Below the pieces are notes generated by a model. The model did not search any database and was not told the origin of the DNA. It saw only the letters and a program-made list of their open reading frames with translations. A program made the translations under genes and the position numbers. DNA of 64,000 bases. Source: RSA11 sp036564135 (lineage in GTDB: Bacteria; Actinomycetota; Thermoleophilia; Solirubrobacterales; 70-9). The DNA lies in the NCBI GenBank assembly GCA_036564135.1, contig DATCLC010000020.1, positions 1 to 64,000 on the forward strand. Direction: 5' to 3'. The stretch's first letter is position 1. Each line of letters opens with the position of its first letter. This document shows positions 16,319-24,683 of the stretch, piece after piece.

Positions 16319-16954
16319 GTGGGTCGCGCGGCGGACGGTGAACTGGAGTCCCTGCGACGGGTGCTCCTCGATCCTGACGAGGCCTTCGCGATGGAGGCCC
16401 AGGGCGGCCGCGTGGAGGCCGCCGTGCTCGTGCCGATCTACGGCTGGGGTGCGGATCCCGGCCTCGTCTTCACCGTGCGCCGCCACGACCTCCGCAGGCA
16501 CGCGGGCGAGGTCTCGTTCCCGGGCGGCCGCCGCGACCCGGGCGAGAGCCTCGTCGAGACCGCCCTGCGCGAGGCGCAGGAGGAGATCGGCCTGGATTCC
16601 AGCGACGTGCGGGTCGTGGGGGCGCTACCGCCGATCGGCACGTTCGTGACCAACTTCAAGGTCCACCCGGTAGTGGGGGTGATCGGCGGCGACCTGCGCT
16701 TCCAGCCCAACCCGGCCGAGGTCGCCACCGTGCTCGCCTTCGAGATCGAGGCGCTCCGCGCGGGGTTCGCGATGCGCCGGCTGGTCCGCCGCGGCGTCCC
16801 GATCAGGACCCCCACCTACCTGGTGAGCGACCACCTCATCTGGGGCGCAACCGCCCGCATCCTGGGTGAGCTGCTTGAGCGCCTGGAAGCGCTCGGCCCG
16901 GCCACCCCCGGCTCCGCTGCCGAGGGCGAGCCGGGCCGCTCGCGGGAAGGGTGA
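16319..16954 (+). CDS. Nudix hydrolase, CoA pyrophosphatase-like
   Basis: A 211-residue Nudix protein. The Nudix box runs from about residue 70 to 92 (GRRDPGESLVETALREAQEE and following IGL). Just before it is RRHDLRRHAGEVSFPGG, the extra signature shared by the CoA-diphosphatase subfamily (NUDT7/NUDT8/YeaB), which cleaves CoA and acyl-CoA into phosphopantetheine and 3',5'-ADP. GTG start three bases after the SDR stop. It ends the plus-strand operon and converges on the rhodanese gene nine bases away. Confidence 0.88.
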   Translation: MGRAADGELESLRRVLLDPDEAFAMEAQGGRVEAAVLVPIYGWGADPGLVFTVRRHDLRRHAGEVSFPGGRRDPGESLVETALREAQEEIGLDSSDVRVVGALPPIGTFVTNFKVHPVVGVIGGDLRFQPNPAEVATVLAFEIEALRAGFAMRRLVRRGVPIRTPTYLVSDHLIWGATARILGELLERLEALGPATPGSAAEGEPGRSREG

Positions 16955-16963
16955 GGGACCCTT

Positions 16964-17812
16964 TTAGGCGTTCTTCTCGATCGGCACGTCGACCAGGTTG
17001 CCCCACTCGGTCCACGAGCCGTCGTAGTTCTTCACGGCGTCGTGCCCGAGGAGCTCGTGCAGCACGAACCAGGTGTGCGCCGAGCGCTCCCCGATCCGGC
17101 AGTACGCGATGACCGGGTCGTTGCCGTTCAGCACGCCCTTCTCGGTGTAGAGCTGACGGAGCTCGTCCGCGGACTTGAACGTGCCGTCCTCGTTCACGGC
17201 CTGCGCCCACGGCACCGACGCGGCGCCCGGGATGTGGCCGGCGCGCTGCGCGCCCTCCTGCTCGTAGCCGGGCATCGCGATCAGCTCGCCGGAGTACTCC
17301 TGCGGGCTGCGGACGTCGACCAGCCGGGTGCTGCCGTTCTCCAGGGCGGAGAGGACCTCGTCGCGACGCGCGCGGATGGCGGGATCGCCCTCCTTCGCCA
17401 CGAACGTCGCCTCCGGGTAGGACGGCGGCTCGGTCTCGGTCGGGCGACCCTCGGCGATCCACTTGTCGCGCGGGCCGTTGATCAGCTTGACCTTGTCGTG
17501 GCCGTAGTAGCGGAAGTACCAGTAGGTGTAGGCCGCGAACCAGTTGTTGCGGTCGCCGTAGAGCACCACGGTGTGGTCGTTGGAGATCCCCCGGCTGCCC
17601 ATCAGCTTCCCGAACTCCTCCGCCGAGAGGAAGTCGCGCTTGACCTGGTCCTGCAGGTCCGCCTTCCAGTCGAAGCCGATCGCACCGGGGATGTGGCCCT
17701 CGGCGTAGAGGGCGGGGTTCTCGTCGACCTCGACGATGCGGATCGAGTCGTCGTTCAGGTGCTCAGCGACCCAGTCGGTCGAAACGAGAACGTCTTTTGC
17801 GTAATCGGACAT
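16964..17812 (-). CDS. sseA: Thiosulfate sulfurtransferase, two rhodanese domains
   Basis: A 282-residue tandem-rhodanese enzyme. The C-terminal domain carries the active cysteine C238 in AYCRIGERSAHTWFVL; the N-terminal domain has Asp/Arg (YGDRNNW) where the cysteine would be, so it is the usual inactive structural domain. It would move sulfane sulfur from thiosulfate or a persulfide to an acceptor. CRIGERS is typical of the actinobacterial CysA/SseA branch. The ATG has AGGAGGA ten bases upstream, in contrast to the many leaderless genes nearby. Its upstream region is AT-rich for this genome and shared with the divergent histone-like gene. Confidence 0.92.
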   Translation of the reverse strand: MSDYAKDVLVSTDWVAEHLNDDSIRIVEVDENPALYAEGHIPGAIGFDWKADLQDQVKRDFLSAEEFGKLMGSRGISNDHTVVLYGDRNNWFAAYTYWYFRYYGHDKVKLINGPRDKWIAEGRPTETEPPSYPEATFVAKEGDPAIRARRDEVLSALENGSTRLVDVRSPQEYSGELIAMPGYEQEGAQRAGHIPGAASVPWAQAVNEDGTFKSADELRQLYTEKGVLNGNDPVIAYCRIGERSAHTWFVLHELLGHDAVKNYDGSWTEWGNLVDVPIEKNA

Positions 17813-17942
17813 GCCGGTGCTTTCCTCCTATTGACCTAATTCTCGATCAGATTTTAGCTTTTTGCGGCTTTCAGCGCGACTGGCCAGCGGTGACGCGTGT
17901 GGCGCAGCCGCGATCCACCCGCGTTAGGGTTGGGCGCGGGTT

Positions 17943-18965
17943 ATGGCGGAGGAGCGCAAGAGCTCGACCTCGCGGTCCCGAGGCGCGTCCACGCGCAAAT
18001 CGACCGGCACCGCGAAGAAGGCGACGACGCCGAGCAACTCCAAGTCGTCCGCCGGCAAGCCCGCGGCGACGAAGCGGACGGCGGCGGCGAAGAGCGCCGC
18101 GAGGACGAAGGCCTCGACGGCGAAGAGCTCGGCCGCGAAGAAGACGGGAACGACCAAGTCGGCCTCCACCACGGCCAAGAGCGCCGCTGCCAAGACCAAG
18201 ACCACCGCCAAGAGCTCCAGCTCCACGGCGAGGAAGACGACCGCGAAGAAGACCGCCGCCAAGAGCTCGGCGACCAGCAAGACCCGCGCGACGAGCTCGA
18301 CCGCGACGAAGAAGACGGCCGCGCAGAGCTCGACCGCAAGGAAGGCGACGGCTACGAAGCCCTCGGCGACGAAGAAGACGGCCGCCAAGGCCTCCACCGC
18401 GAAGAAGGCGGCTCCCTCCAAGCGCGCTTCGGCGACGTCAAAGAAGGCCTCCGCGTCCGGCAAGGCCGCCAGCGAGAGCGCGCAGCGGGCGACGGTCCCA
18501 AGCTCCGCCGCGAAGTCGAACGGAACCGGCGCGTCGCCGGCGCGGGCGACGGCGACCCGGGCGACGCCGGCCAGGCGCACGGCCAGCAACGGCAAGCGAA
18601 CCTCCGCGGCGAGCGGGGCGAGAGGCGCGGCCGCGGCCGCCTCCGGGGCAGAGCGGGCCGAGCCCGCGGCCTCGGCTGCCGGAACGAAGTCCGCGGCCGC
18701 TAGCGAGCCGCGCTACAGCGACATCGACGCCCTCGGCCAGGACAAGCGCCGGCAGGTCGTCGGGCGCAGCTACGGCCCAAGCTTCGCGAAACAGGCGACC
18801 CTCTACGGCGCCTTCCTCGCCGTGCTGGCCGCCCTGGTCATCGGCGGCAAGCTGCTCGCCGACGAGCTCGACGCGCCGCCCGCGGAGTACCCGGACCGGG
18901 CCGTCTGGCAGGGGAACTCGATCTCGCCCCCGCCGATCGACTTCCCGCGCAACGGCGACCGCTAG
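17943..18965 (+). CDS. Histone-H1-like basic repeat protein with a C-terminal membrane helix
   Basis: A 340-residue protein in two parts. Residues 1 to about 235 are almost only Lys, Ala, Ser, Thr and Arg in irregular KKTAAKS/KSTAKK-type repeats, like the tail of eukaryotic histone H1 and of bacterial HupB/Hc1 proteins. Residues 256-285 (PRYSDIDALGQDKRRQVVGR) look folded and conserved, and residues about 287-305 (LYGAFLAVLAALVIGGKLL) form one membrane helix, followed by an acidic/proline-rich end. The basic part is expected to bind DNA or anionic polymers. ATG with TAGGGT 12 bases upstream, no Shine-Dalgarno. Function unknown; a membrane tether for the nucleoid is one possibility, binding to teichuronic or other wall polymers another. 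Confidence 0.8.
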   Translation: MAEERKSSTSRSRGASTRKSTGTAKKATTPSNSKSSAGKPAATKRTAAAKSAARTKASTAKSSAAKKTGTTKSASTTAKSAAAKTKTTAKSSSSTARKTTAKKTAAKSSATSKTRATSSTATKKTAAQSSTARKATATKPSATKKTAAKASTAKKAAPSKRASATSKKASASGKAASESAQRATVPSSAAKSNGTGASPARATATRATPARRTASNGKRTSAASGARGAAAAASGAERAEPAASAAGTKSAAASEPRYSDIDALGQDKRRQVVGRSYGPSFAKQATLYGAFLAVLAALVIGGKLLADELDAPPAEYPDRAVWQGNSISPPPIDFPRNGDR

Positions 18966-18967
18966 CG

Positions 18968-19459
18968 TCAGCGCGAGATCGCGGAGACGACCGCGTCGCG
19001 CGCGGCCTGCGCCCAAGCCTCGGGGTCGGCCGGATCCGCCTCGATGAGCGCGAACGGGATCCGCCAGGTCCCCCGCGCCCGCTCCACCAGAGCGCGGCCC
19101 GCGTCGAGGTGCTCGGCAGCGACACTGCCGACGGCCTCATAGACGAAGCCGCGCACCGGGGTGTCGACGAGCTTCTCCAGGATGCGCTCAAGGCGCCCCC
19201 CGTGCAGCGCCGCGACGGCCTCCTCGTCACCGCGCGCGGACGCCAAAGCCCAGACGACGACGCTCACGTCGTCCAGCTGCTCGTAGACGGTGCCGACGCG
19301 GTCGGGGTCGGCGAGGACAGCCTCGATCCCGCTCGCTTCGATCGCCGCGAGCGAGTCGGGGTTGCGCGTCGTACCGCGCACCTGCCAGCCCTCCGCGATC
19401 AGGCGCTCGCCCAAGGCCCGGCCCCGGCAGCCACAGCCGACGATCAGCGCCCGCGCCAC
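18968..19459 (-). CDS. Short NAD(P)-binding Rossmann-fold protein
   Basis: A 163-residue protein with an N-terminal dinucleotide-binding motif ALIVGCGCRGRALGERLIAE and the following acid/arginine region (RGTTRNPDSLAAI) typical of NAD(P)-dependent epimerase/dehydratase-like proteins. It is much shorter than catalytic extended SDRs and lacks a clear YxxxK motif, so it may be a regulatory or degenerate member. GTG start. It lies nine bases downstream of a small membrane-protein gene on the same strand and converges on the histone-like gene. Confidence 0.7.
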   Translation of the reverse strand: MARALIVGCGCRGRALGERLIAEGWQVRGTTRNPDSLAAIEASGIEAVLADPDRVGTVYEQLDDVSVVVWALASARGDEEAVAALHGGRLERILEKLVDTPVRGFVYEAVGSVAAEHLDAGRALVERARGTWRIPFALIEADPADPEAWAQAARDAVVSAISR

Positions 19460-19468
19460 CGCCCTACC

Positions 19469-19780
19469 TCAGCTCGGTGAGGTGTCGTTCGGCCGCCTGG
19501 CCGGCCGGCGGGCTCGCTCGCGGACGGCCTCGTCCTCCTGCGCCATGCGCTCGGCGTCCTCGACCGTGAGCTCGGGGGCGCCGCGGCGGCGGCGGTACTC
19601 GTTCTGCGCGTCGATCATCTGCTGAACGTCCTGCTGCTCGAGCTCCACCTCGGTCTCGTAGGAGCGTGTCGGGCGCCAGTCAAGCAAATCCGCGCCGGAG
19701 CCCGGATACGCGCGCCCGACGAGGACGAGCACCCCGACCAGGAACCCGACGGCACCGAAGGAGATGAGGATGAACTCCAT
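19469..19780 (-). CDS. Small membrane protein, unknown function
   Basis: A 103-residue protein with one N-terminal membrane helix (EFILISFGAVGFLVGVLVLV) and a charged, probably helical cytoplasmic tail ending in an arginine-rich segment. The ATG has TAAGGT 12 bases upstream and is probably leaderless. No family recognised. It forms a likely two-gene transcript with the Rossmann protein downstream. Confidence 0.65.
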   Translation of the reverse strand: MEFILISFGAVGFLVGVLVLVGRAYPGSGADLLDWRPTRSYETEVELEQQDVQQMIDAQNEYRRRRGAPELTVEDAERMAQEDEAVRERARRPARRPNDTSPS

Positions 19781-19818
19781 GCGCTCGCGCGTACCTTACG
19801 CGCACCGCGCTTTGCGGC

Positions 19819-20409
19819 CTAACCCCTGAGCTCGAGGTTGTTGAGCACGGCCTGCGCCTCGAGCAGCGCCACCCCGGGGTTCTCGCCCCGCGTGAAGACC
19901 TCGACGAGGTACGCGCGCTTCTCGCCGCGCGCGGTCACGACCATGATGCCGAGCCTGCCGCCACCCTCCGGCGGGCGCGCCGCAAGCGCCGCCGTGCGCG
20001 CCTTGCGGCCGCCCAGCTCGCCGCGGGACTCCTCGACCACCTTGACGTCGCGGTACTGCGCGCGCACGGCCGCGATCGCCTGCTGGTGGATCTCCCCCGC
20101 CCGTTCCACCGGACCGGGCGAGGTGACCACCACCGCGGCGTCGCGCCGGCGGCTGCGCATGGTGAGCACGCCGCCCTTGCGCTTGCTGCGCCAGCCCTGG
20201 GGCAGCTGGTGGACCGCGACGCCCAGTTTGCGGTCCACCTCGTCGGGGCGGTCGACCGCGGGGGCGGCTGCGCGATCGACCGTGACCGTCGGGGCCTCGT
20301 CCTCGCCCCCGCCGCGGATCAGCAACGTGACGGGGACCGCGACGACGAGCGCGACGACCACCATGAGGACGACGCGGCGCTTCCAGATCGTTGCCCGATC
20401 GACTGGCAT
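19819..20409 (-). CDS. Membrane-anchored protein, unknown function
   Basis: A 196-residue protein: short basic cytoplasmic start (MPVDRATIWKRR), one membrane helix (VVLMVVVALVVAVPVTLLI), then an extracytoplasmic domain of about 150 residues with alternating strands and a helix (EIHQQAIAAVRAQYRDVKVV). The domain is of the size and pattern of PsbP/Mog1-like or LpqN-like domains, but this is only a structural guess. The chosen ATG lies 13 codons inside the longest frame because it places the basic residues directly before the helix. Confidence 0.6.
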   Translation of the reverse strand: MPVDRATIWKRRVVLMVVVALVVAVPVTLLIRGGGEDEAPTVTVDRAAAPAVDRPDEVDRKLGVAVHQLPQGWRSKRKGGVLTMRSRRRDAAVVVTSPGPVERAGEIHQQAIAAVRAQYRDVKVVEESRGELGGRKARTAALAARPPEGGGRLGIMVVTARGEKRAYLVEVFTRGENPGVALLEAQAVLNNLELRG

Positions 20410-20485
20410 CAGGTGGATCTTGCCGACAGCAAACGGGGCGGGCGCCACCCGGCGCCCGCCCCGCGCAGTTCGAGCGATCCAGCGA

Positions 20486-21898
20486 CTAGCTGCGCGCCGA
20501 GCGCCTCCGGCGGTCGGCGAGGGCCATCATGCCGAGACCGGCGACGATCACGGCAAACCCGATCAGGCCCATGGTCGCCATGTCGGCGCCGGTGAACGGC
20601 AGCTCGCCGTCCCCGTCGCCGTCACCCGACGGGCCGCCACCGAGCGGGCAGCCGTTGTTCGAGGCGGGACCCGGGACGTCCGGGCAGGCGTCCTGGCTAT
20701 CGGGGACGCCGTCGCCATCGCGATCGCCGTCGCCGTCGTCGCCATCGCCGCCGTCGTTGTCACCATCGTCGCCGCCGTCGTTATCGCCGTCGTCGTCGTC
20801 ACCGTCGTCCGGCGGGCCCTGGCGCTCGGGCGCCACGGCAAGGCTCTCCGCCGAGGTGCCCTCGACGCCCGCGAGCGGCGTACCCAAGAGCTGGCTCAAC
20901 AGCGCCAGAACGTCGAGCTGCAGCGCCTTGCGGACGTTGTAGGGCGCATCCGCCTGGGCGCCGTTGGTGTCGTCGCCGTTGCAGACGCCGCTCACCAGAC
21001 CGAGGAGGGTGAACTCGTCGTCGACGGCCGTGCCGTCGCAGCCCAGCAGGCCGAGCACGTCGAGCCCGGACAGGTTCACGACCTGCGAGTCCGCCTCGGC
21101 CTGGGGCTGCTCCCCGCGGCATGCGGTCGACTCAGACGACGCGTTCAGCGCGTCAACGTTCACCAGGCCGAGCGCGCCCAGGCCCGCGACCATCGAGCTC
21201 CCGGTCGCCGTCTGGCAGCGGTTGGTCTGGCTGATCGAGCCCTCCGAGGAGATCAGCTCGGCGTCGACCAGGCCGCCGGCGATGTTGGCGTCCAGCGCCG
21301 TGAAGGTGTTCGTGGAGCCGTTCTCCGTGGTCGACGACTCGAAATCGAGGGCGGCGAGGCACACGTTGTTGCCGGTGGCCTGGCAGACCTCGTCGAGCAG
21401 GTCGTTGACCGCCTGCAGCGGACTGGTCTGCGTCTCGCCCTCGTCGGTCTCGATCTCGATCAGGTTGAGGCCCAGGGCCGAGACCACGGTGACCTTGCCG
21501 TGGTAGTTCCCGGCGTCGTCCTGGTAGCCCGTCGACTGCCCGACGATCACGTCGTCGGGACCGGGCGTGAGCGGGAGCTGGATGTCGACGCCCAGCGCCT
21601 CACCCTGCCCGTGCGGCTGCGTCGAGTCGAGCGCCGGCTCGGTGCTCGCCACGTTGGGGACCGGCGTAGCCGCCGATGGCGCCGGCGCGGGATTGGCCTG
21701 CGGGGTCGCCGCCGGGGCGGAGCCCCCGTTGCCGCCGGACCCGCCGCCGAGCAGCCCCTGAACGGTCTGGTTGACCGTGTCCGTCAGCCGATTGAGCAGG
21801 TCGGTTACCGGATTAGCGCTCGCCGAGGGGGCGACGAGCAACGCCGCTACGCACGCGACCGCCGCCGCGATGCTCAGCGTTCGAAGTCTTCCGGGCAC
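20486..21898 (-). CDS. LPXTG-anchored surface protein with thrombospondin-type-3-like acidic repeats
   Basis: A 470-residue secreted protein: signal peptide (TLSIAAAVACVAALLVAPSA), a Gly/Pro/Ala-rich linker, a central domain with several cysteines (residues about 120-340), then an Asp/Gly repeat region of the type DGDGDRDGDGVPDSQDACPD (calcium-binding TSP3-like), and a sortase signal of 38 residues: LPFTG at about 433, hydrophobic helix, RRRR tail. A sortase should cleave it and link it to the wall; none is seen in the window. The GTG start at 21898 has GGAGGA seven bases upstream; the long upstream extension of the frame is non-coding leader. Confidence 0.8.
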   Translation of the reverse strand: MPGRLRTLSIAAAVACVAALLVAPSASANPVTDLLNRLTDTVNQTVQGLLGGGSGGNGGSAPAATPQANPAPAPSAATPVPNVASTEPALDSTQPHGQGEALGVDIQLPLTPGPDDVIVGQSTGYQDDAGNYHGKVTVVSALGLNLIEIETDEGETQTSPLQAVNDLLDEVCQATGNNVCLAALDFESSTTENGSTNTFTALDANIAGGLVDAELISSEGSISQTNRCQTATGSSMVAGLGALGLVNVDALNASSESTACRGEQPQAEADSQVVNLSGLDVLGLLGCDGTAVDDEFTLLGLVSGVCNGDDTNGAQADAPYNVRKALQLDVLALLSQLLGTPLAGVEGTSAESLAVAPERQGPPDDGDDDDGDNDGGDDGDNDGGDGDDGDGDRDGDGVPDSQDACPDVPGPASNNGCPLGGGPSGDGDGDGELPFTGADMATMGLIGFAVIVAGLGMMALADRRRRSARS

Positions 21899-22085
21899 TT
21901 GTGATCCTCCATGTCTGAATCGCTCGATTGCTGACGCGAGCGTCCATCCATGGACCCCATAGCCGCCGTCCCAGGCCCCGGCGCCTTCCGATGCCCCCCG
22001 TCGGAAACCGCCGGTATGGCTGCGTCCGCGTGCAGGGTAACCGCCCGGGCAGTCGTCATGCGTAGAAACCGTTAAGTTCGCAAGC
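21899..22085. promoter_or_regulatory. Divergent control region with a hairpin in the leader of the LPXTG gene
   Basis: The 187 bases separate two divergent genes. A perfect TTCCGA/TCGGAA stem (21986-21991 and 22001-22006) with a nine-base loop sits about 90 bases before the GTG on the minus strand, inside a C/G-rich leader with further short pairings (CCATA with TATGG). TAAGTT at 22073-22078 is the likely -10 of the plus-strand aminotransferase. I could not match the leader to a known riboswitch core. Confidence 0.4.
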
Positions 22086-22874
22086 ATGCGCTCAGAACCG
22101 CTGGCGAGCGTGGACGGCCGCATCACCCCTACCGCAGAGGCGGTGATCCCCCTCGCCGACGACGGCGTTTACCGCGGGGACGGCGCCTTCGAGGTGATCA
22201 GGCTCTACGGCGGCAAGCCGTTCGCGCTCGACGAGCACCTCGAGCGCCTCGAGCGCTCGGCGGAGGCGATCGACCTCGACTTCGACGGCGAGGCGCTGCG
22301 CACGGAGATCGACGCGCTGCTCGACAGGCACGGCGACGAGGACGCCATCGTGCGCGTTCTGGTCACGCGCGGCGGGCGCCGGATCGCGGCGACCGAGCCG
22401 CTGCCGCAGTACGGCGACTCCACGACGGTGGCGAGCGTCACGTACCGGACGACGGTGATCCTCGACGGCGTCAAGTCGCTGAGCTACGCGGCGAACATGC
22501 ACGCGACCCGGATCGCCCGCTCCCGCGGCGCCGACGAGGCGGTGCTCGTCTCCCCCGAGGGGACGGTCCTCGAGCCGCCCACGTCGGCGATCTTCTGGGC
22601 GACGCCGGAGGGGGTGCTGCGCACGCCGTCGCTCGCCAACCCGATCCTCGACTCGATCACCAGGCGCCACATCATGCGCGCGGTCGAGGTCGAGGAGGGC
22701 ACCTTCCACATCGATGACCTGCGCGGTGCGAGCGAGGCCTTCCTCGCCTCGACGACCCGCGAGGTCCATCCCGTGGCCGCCGTCGACGGCCAGACGCTCG
22801 AGTGGCCCGGCCCGCGGACCCTCGAGGCGCGCGCCGCCCTGGCCCGCGCCATCGAGGCGGACATCAATGGGTGA
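22086..22874 (+). CDS. Class IV aminotransferase (branched-chain / aminodeoxychorismate lyase type)
   Basis: A 262-residue fold-type IV PLP enzyme. The Schiff-base lysine is K130 in DGVKSLSYAANMHA; the cofactor-binding glutamate is E163 in GTVLEPPTSAIFW; the N-terminal DDGVYRGDGAFEVIRLYGG is the usual substrate/phosphate strand. Whether it is a BCAT (ilvE), a D-amino-acid aminotransferase or 4-amino-4-deoxychorismate lyase (pabC) cannot be decided by eye; the short length favours the pabC/DAAT side. ATG with TAAGTT seven bases upstream. Its last eight bases overlap the next gene, so the two are coupled. Confidence 0.88.
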   Translation: MRSEPLASVDGRITPTAEAVIPLADDGVYRGDGAFEVIRLYGGKPFALDEHLERLERSAEAIDLDFDGEALRTEIDALLDRHGDEDAIVRVLVTRGGRRIAATEPLPQYGDSTTVASVTYRTTVILDGVKSLSYAANMHATRIARSRGADEAVLVSPEGTVLEPPTSAIFWATPEGVLRTPSLANPILDSITRRHIMRAVEVEEGTFHIDDLRGASEAFLASTTREVHPVAAVDGQTLEWPGPRTLEARAALARAIEADING

Positions 22875-23643
22875 CGCGCCGGTCACGGCCGAGCGCCACG
22901 ACGCGGTCGAGCTCCTGCGCCTCAACCGCCCCCGGGAGCGCAACGCGCTCTCCCCGGAGCTGATGGCGGCCCTCGCCGACGAGCTCGAGCGCGCCGACGC
23001 AGACCCCGAGGCGCGCTGCATCGTCATCGCGGGCACCGACGAGGTGTTCGCGTCCGGCGCCGACGTCCGGGTGCTGCCCGACCGCAACCACATCGACGAC
23101 GTCCTCCAGCCAAGCGGCGCCGAGTTCTGGCGACGGGTCACAGGCTGCCGCACCCCGCTGATCGCCGCGGTCTCGGGCTACGCGCTCGGGCCCGGGTTCG
23201 AGCTCGCCCTCGCCTGCGACATGGTCGTCGCCTCCGAGAGCGCAGCGTTCGGCCAGCCCGAGATCACGCTGGGGATGGTTCCCGGCGGCGGCGCCACGCA
23301 GCGCCTCACCCGGACGCTGGGCAAGCAGCGCGCGATGGAGCTCATCCTCACGGGGCGGCGGATCAACGCGCAGACCGCCGAGCGCTGGGGCCTGGTGAAC
23401 CGGATCAGCAAACGGCGCGCCTGGCTGGCCGACAGCCTCGAGCTGGCCGCGGTGGTGAGCCTCGGCTCGCCGCTCGCGGCGCAGCTTGCCAAGCAGGCCG
23501 TCCGCGCCGCCGAGGAGACCGGCCTGAGCGCGGGCCTCGAGGAGGAGCGGCGCCTGCACGAGCGCGCGATGGCCAGCGAGGACCGCGTGGAGGGCGTGAC
23601 CGCGTTCCTCGAGCAGCGCCGGCCCCGGTTCAGCGGCCGCTGA
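22867..23643 (+). CDS. Enoyl-CoA hydratase/isomerase family protein
   Basis: A 258-residue crotonase. The oxyanion-hole segments are present (FASGADVRVLPD and AVSGYALGPGFELALACDMV), as is the PEITLGMVPGGGATQRLTR region containing the position of the catalytic glutamate (E136-type in PGxGGTQRL). It would hydrate or isomerise enoyl-CoAs in fatty-acid or aromatic degradation. The ATG lies inside the end of the aminotransferase gene (eight-base overlap) and the genes are co-translated. The substrate is unknown. Confidence 0.9.
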   Translation: MGDAPVTAERHDAVELLRLNRPRERNALSPELMAALADELERADADPEARCIVIAGTDEVFASGADVRVLPDRNHIDDVLQPSGAEFWRRVTGCRTPLIAAVSGYALGPGFELALACDMVVASESAAFGQPEITLGMVPGGGATQRLTRTLGKQRAMELILTGRRINAQTAERWGLVNRISKRRAWLADSLELAAVVSLGSPLAAQLAKQAVRAAEETGLSAGLEEERRLHERAMASEDRVEGVTAFLEQRRPRFSGR

Positions 23644-23646
23644 GGG

Positions 23647-24615
23647 TCAGCCCGAGGCTTCCCGGCCGGCGCCCGCGGTCTGCACGGGGAGGTCCGTCTC
23701 GCTGGCGGGCGCCTCGTTCGCGCGCGGCGCGTCGTCCGGGCCCGAGCCGCGCCCGGGCAGCCTGCCCTCGGCGGCGAGGTAGGAGCCACCGACGATGAGG
23801 ACGAGGCCCGCGATCGTGAACGCGGTGAGCCCCTCGTCCAGGAGCGCCACGCCGTATGCGACGGCGAACGCGGGCGCCAGGTAGGTGACGATGAAGGTCC
23901 GCGCCGGCCCGACCGTGGTCATCAGCTCATAGAAGATCGCGAACGCGATGCCGGTGCCGACTACGCCGAGAACGGTGACGGCCGCGACGGGGCCGATCCC
24001 TGGCGCCTCCGCCGGGGCGCCGGCGATCGCCACCGGCAACAACGCGATCGTGCTCGTGAGCATGACCCAGGCCGCGACCCCGGTCGGCGCCATCCGCGCC
24101 GCGCGGTGCTTGACGATGAAGCCCCCGATCGCGTAACCCAGGCTCGCGAGCACGATCATCGCCCCGCCGAGCAGTTCCGCGCCGCTCCCGCCGAGGTCGA
24201 GTCCGAGGAGGACGGCGACGCCCACCAGCCCCAGGAGCACGCCCACGAGCCGCAGGCCCTCCGAGCGCTCCTCGTGGTCGATCCAGATCGCGAGGAGCGC
24301 GGTGAACAGGGGCGTCGAAGCGACCAGGATGCCGGCAAGCGATGAGGAGACGTCCTCCTCACCGGCAGCGATCAGGACGAACGGCCCGCCGGCCTGCACC
24401 AGGCCGAGCAGGGTGAGCAGCCAAACGCTCACGCCGTTTCGCGAGAACTGGCCGCGCGCCACCGCGACCGGCACGAGCACGAGCGCGGCGAGCGCGATGC
24501 GCGCCCAGGCGACGACGGCCGGCGAGAGGTCGCGGACCCCGATCTTGATGAACATGTAGCTCGCTCCCCAGATCGCGGCGAGCGCGAGCAGCAGGGTCCA
24601 GTGACGGCGCGACAC
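23647..24615 (-). CDS. EamA (DMT) family transporter
   Basis: An inner-membrane protein of about 322 residues with ten predicted helices in two EamA repeats (first repeat starts LLALAAIWGASYMFIKIGV; second includes VLASLGYAIGGFIVKHR and AVAYGVALLDEGLTAF). Family members export amino acids or other metabolites. A hydrophilic tail of about 40 residues follows. The GTG at 24615 is preceded by TACCTT at eight bases, whereas the ATG 57 bases upstream would begin within the promoter region shared with the divergent lysyl-oxidase gene. It converges on the enoyl-CoA hydratase gene three bases away. Confidence 0.85.
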   Translation of the reverse strand: MSRRHWTLLLALAAIWGASYMFIKIGVRDLSPAVVAWARIALAALVLVPVAVARGQFSRNGVSVWLLTLLGLVQAGGPFVLIAAGEEDVSSSLAGILVASTPLFTALLAIWIDHEERSEGLRLVGVLLGLVGVAVLLGLDLGGSGAELLGGAMIVLASLGYAIGGFIVKHRAARMAPTGVAAWVMLTSTIALLPVAIAGAPAEAPGIGPVAAVTVLGVVGTGIAFAIFYELMTTVGPARTFIVTYLAPAFAVAYGVALLDEGLTAFTIAGLVLIVGGSYLAAEGRLPGRGSGPDDAPRANEAPASETDLPVQTAGAGREASG

Positions 24616-24683
24616 GGGGATCGAAGGTAGCGACCCCCTTCCCCTAGCCGGGATCGCCGCCGAGATGTACACTGCCCGGCCGG

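Noticed and set aside
21899..22085. GEMM/c-di-GMP riboswitch before the LPXTG gene
   Set aside because: Fragments such as GGTTACC and GGACGCAGCC occur but not in the order or context of the GEMM core, so no class was assigned.
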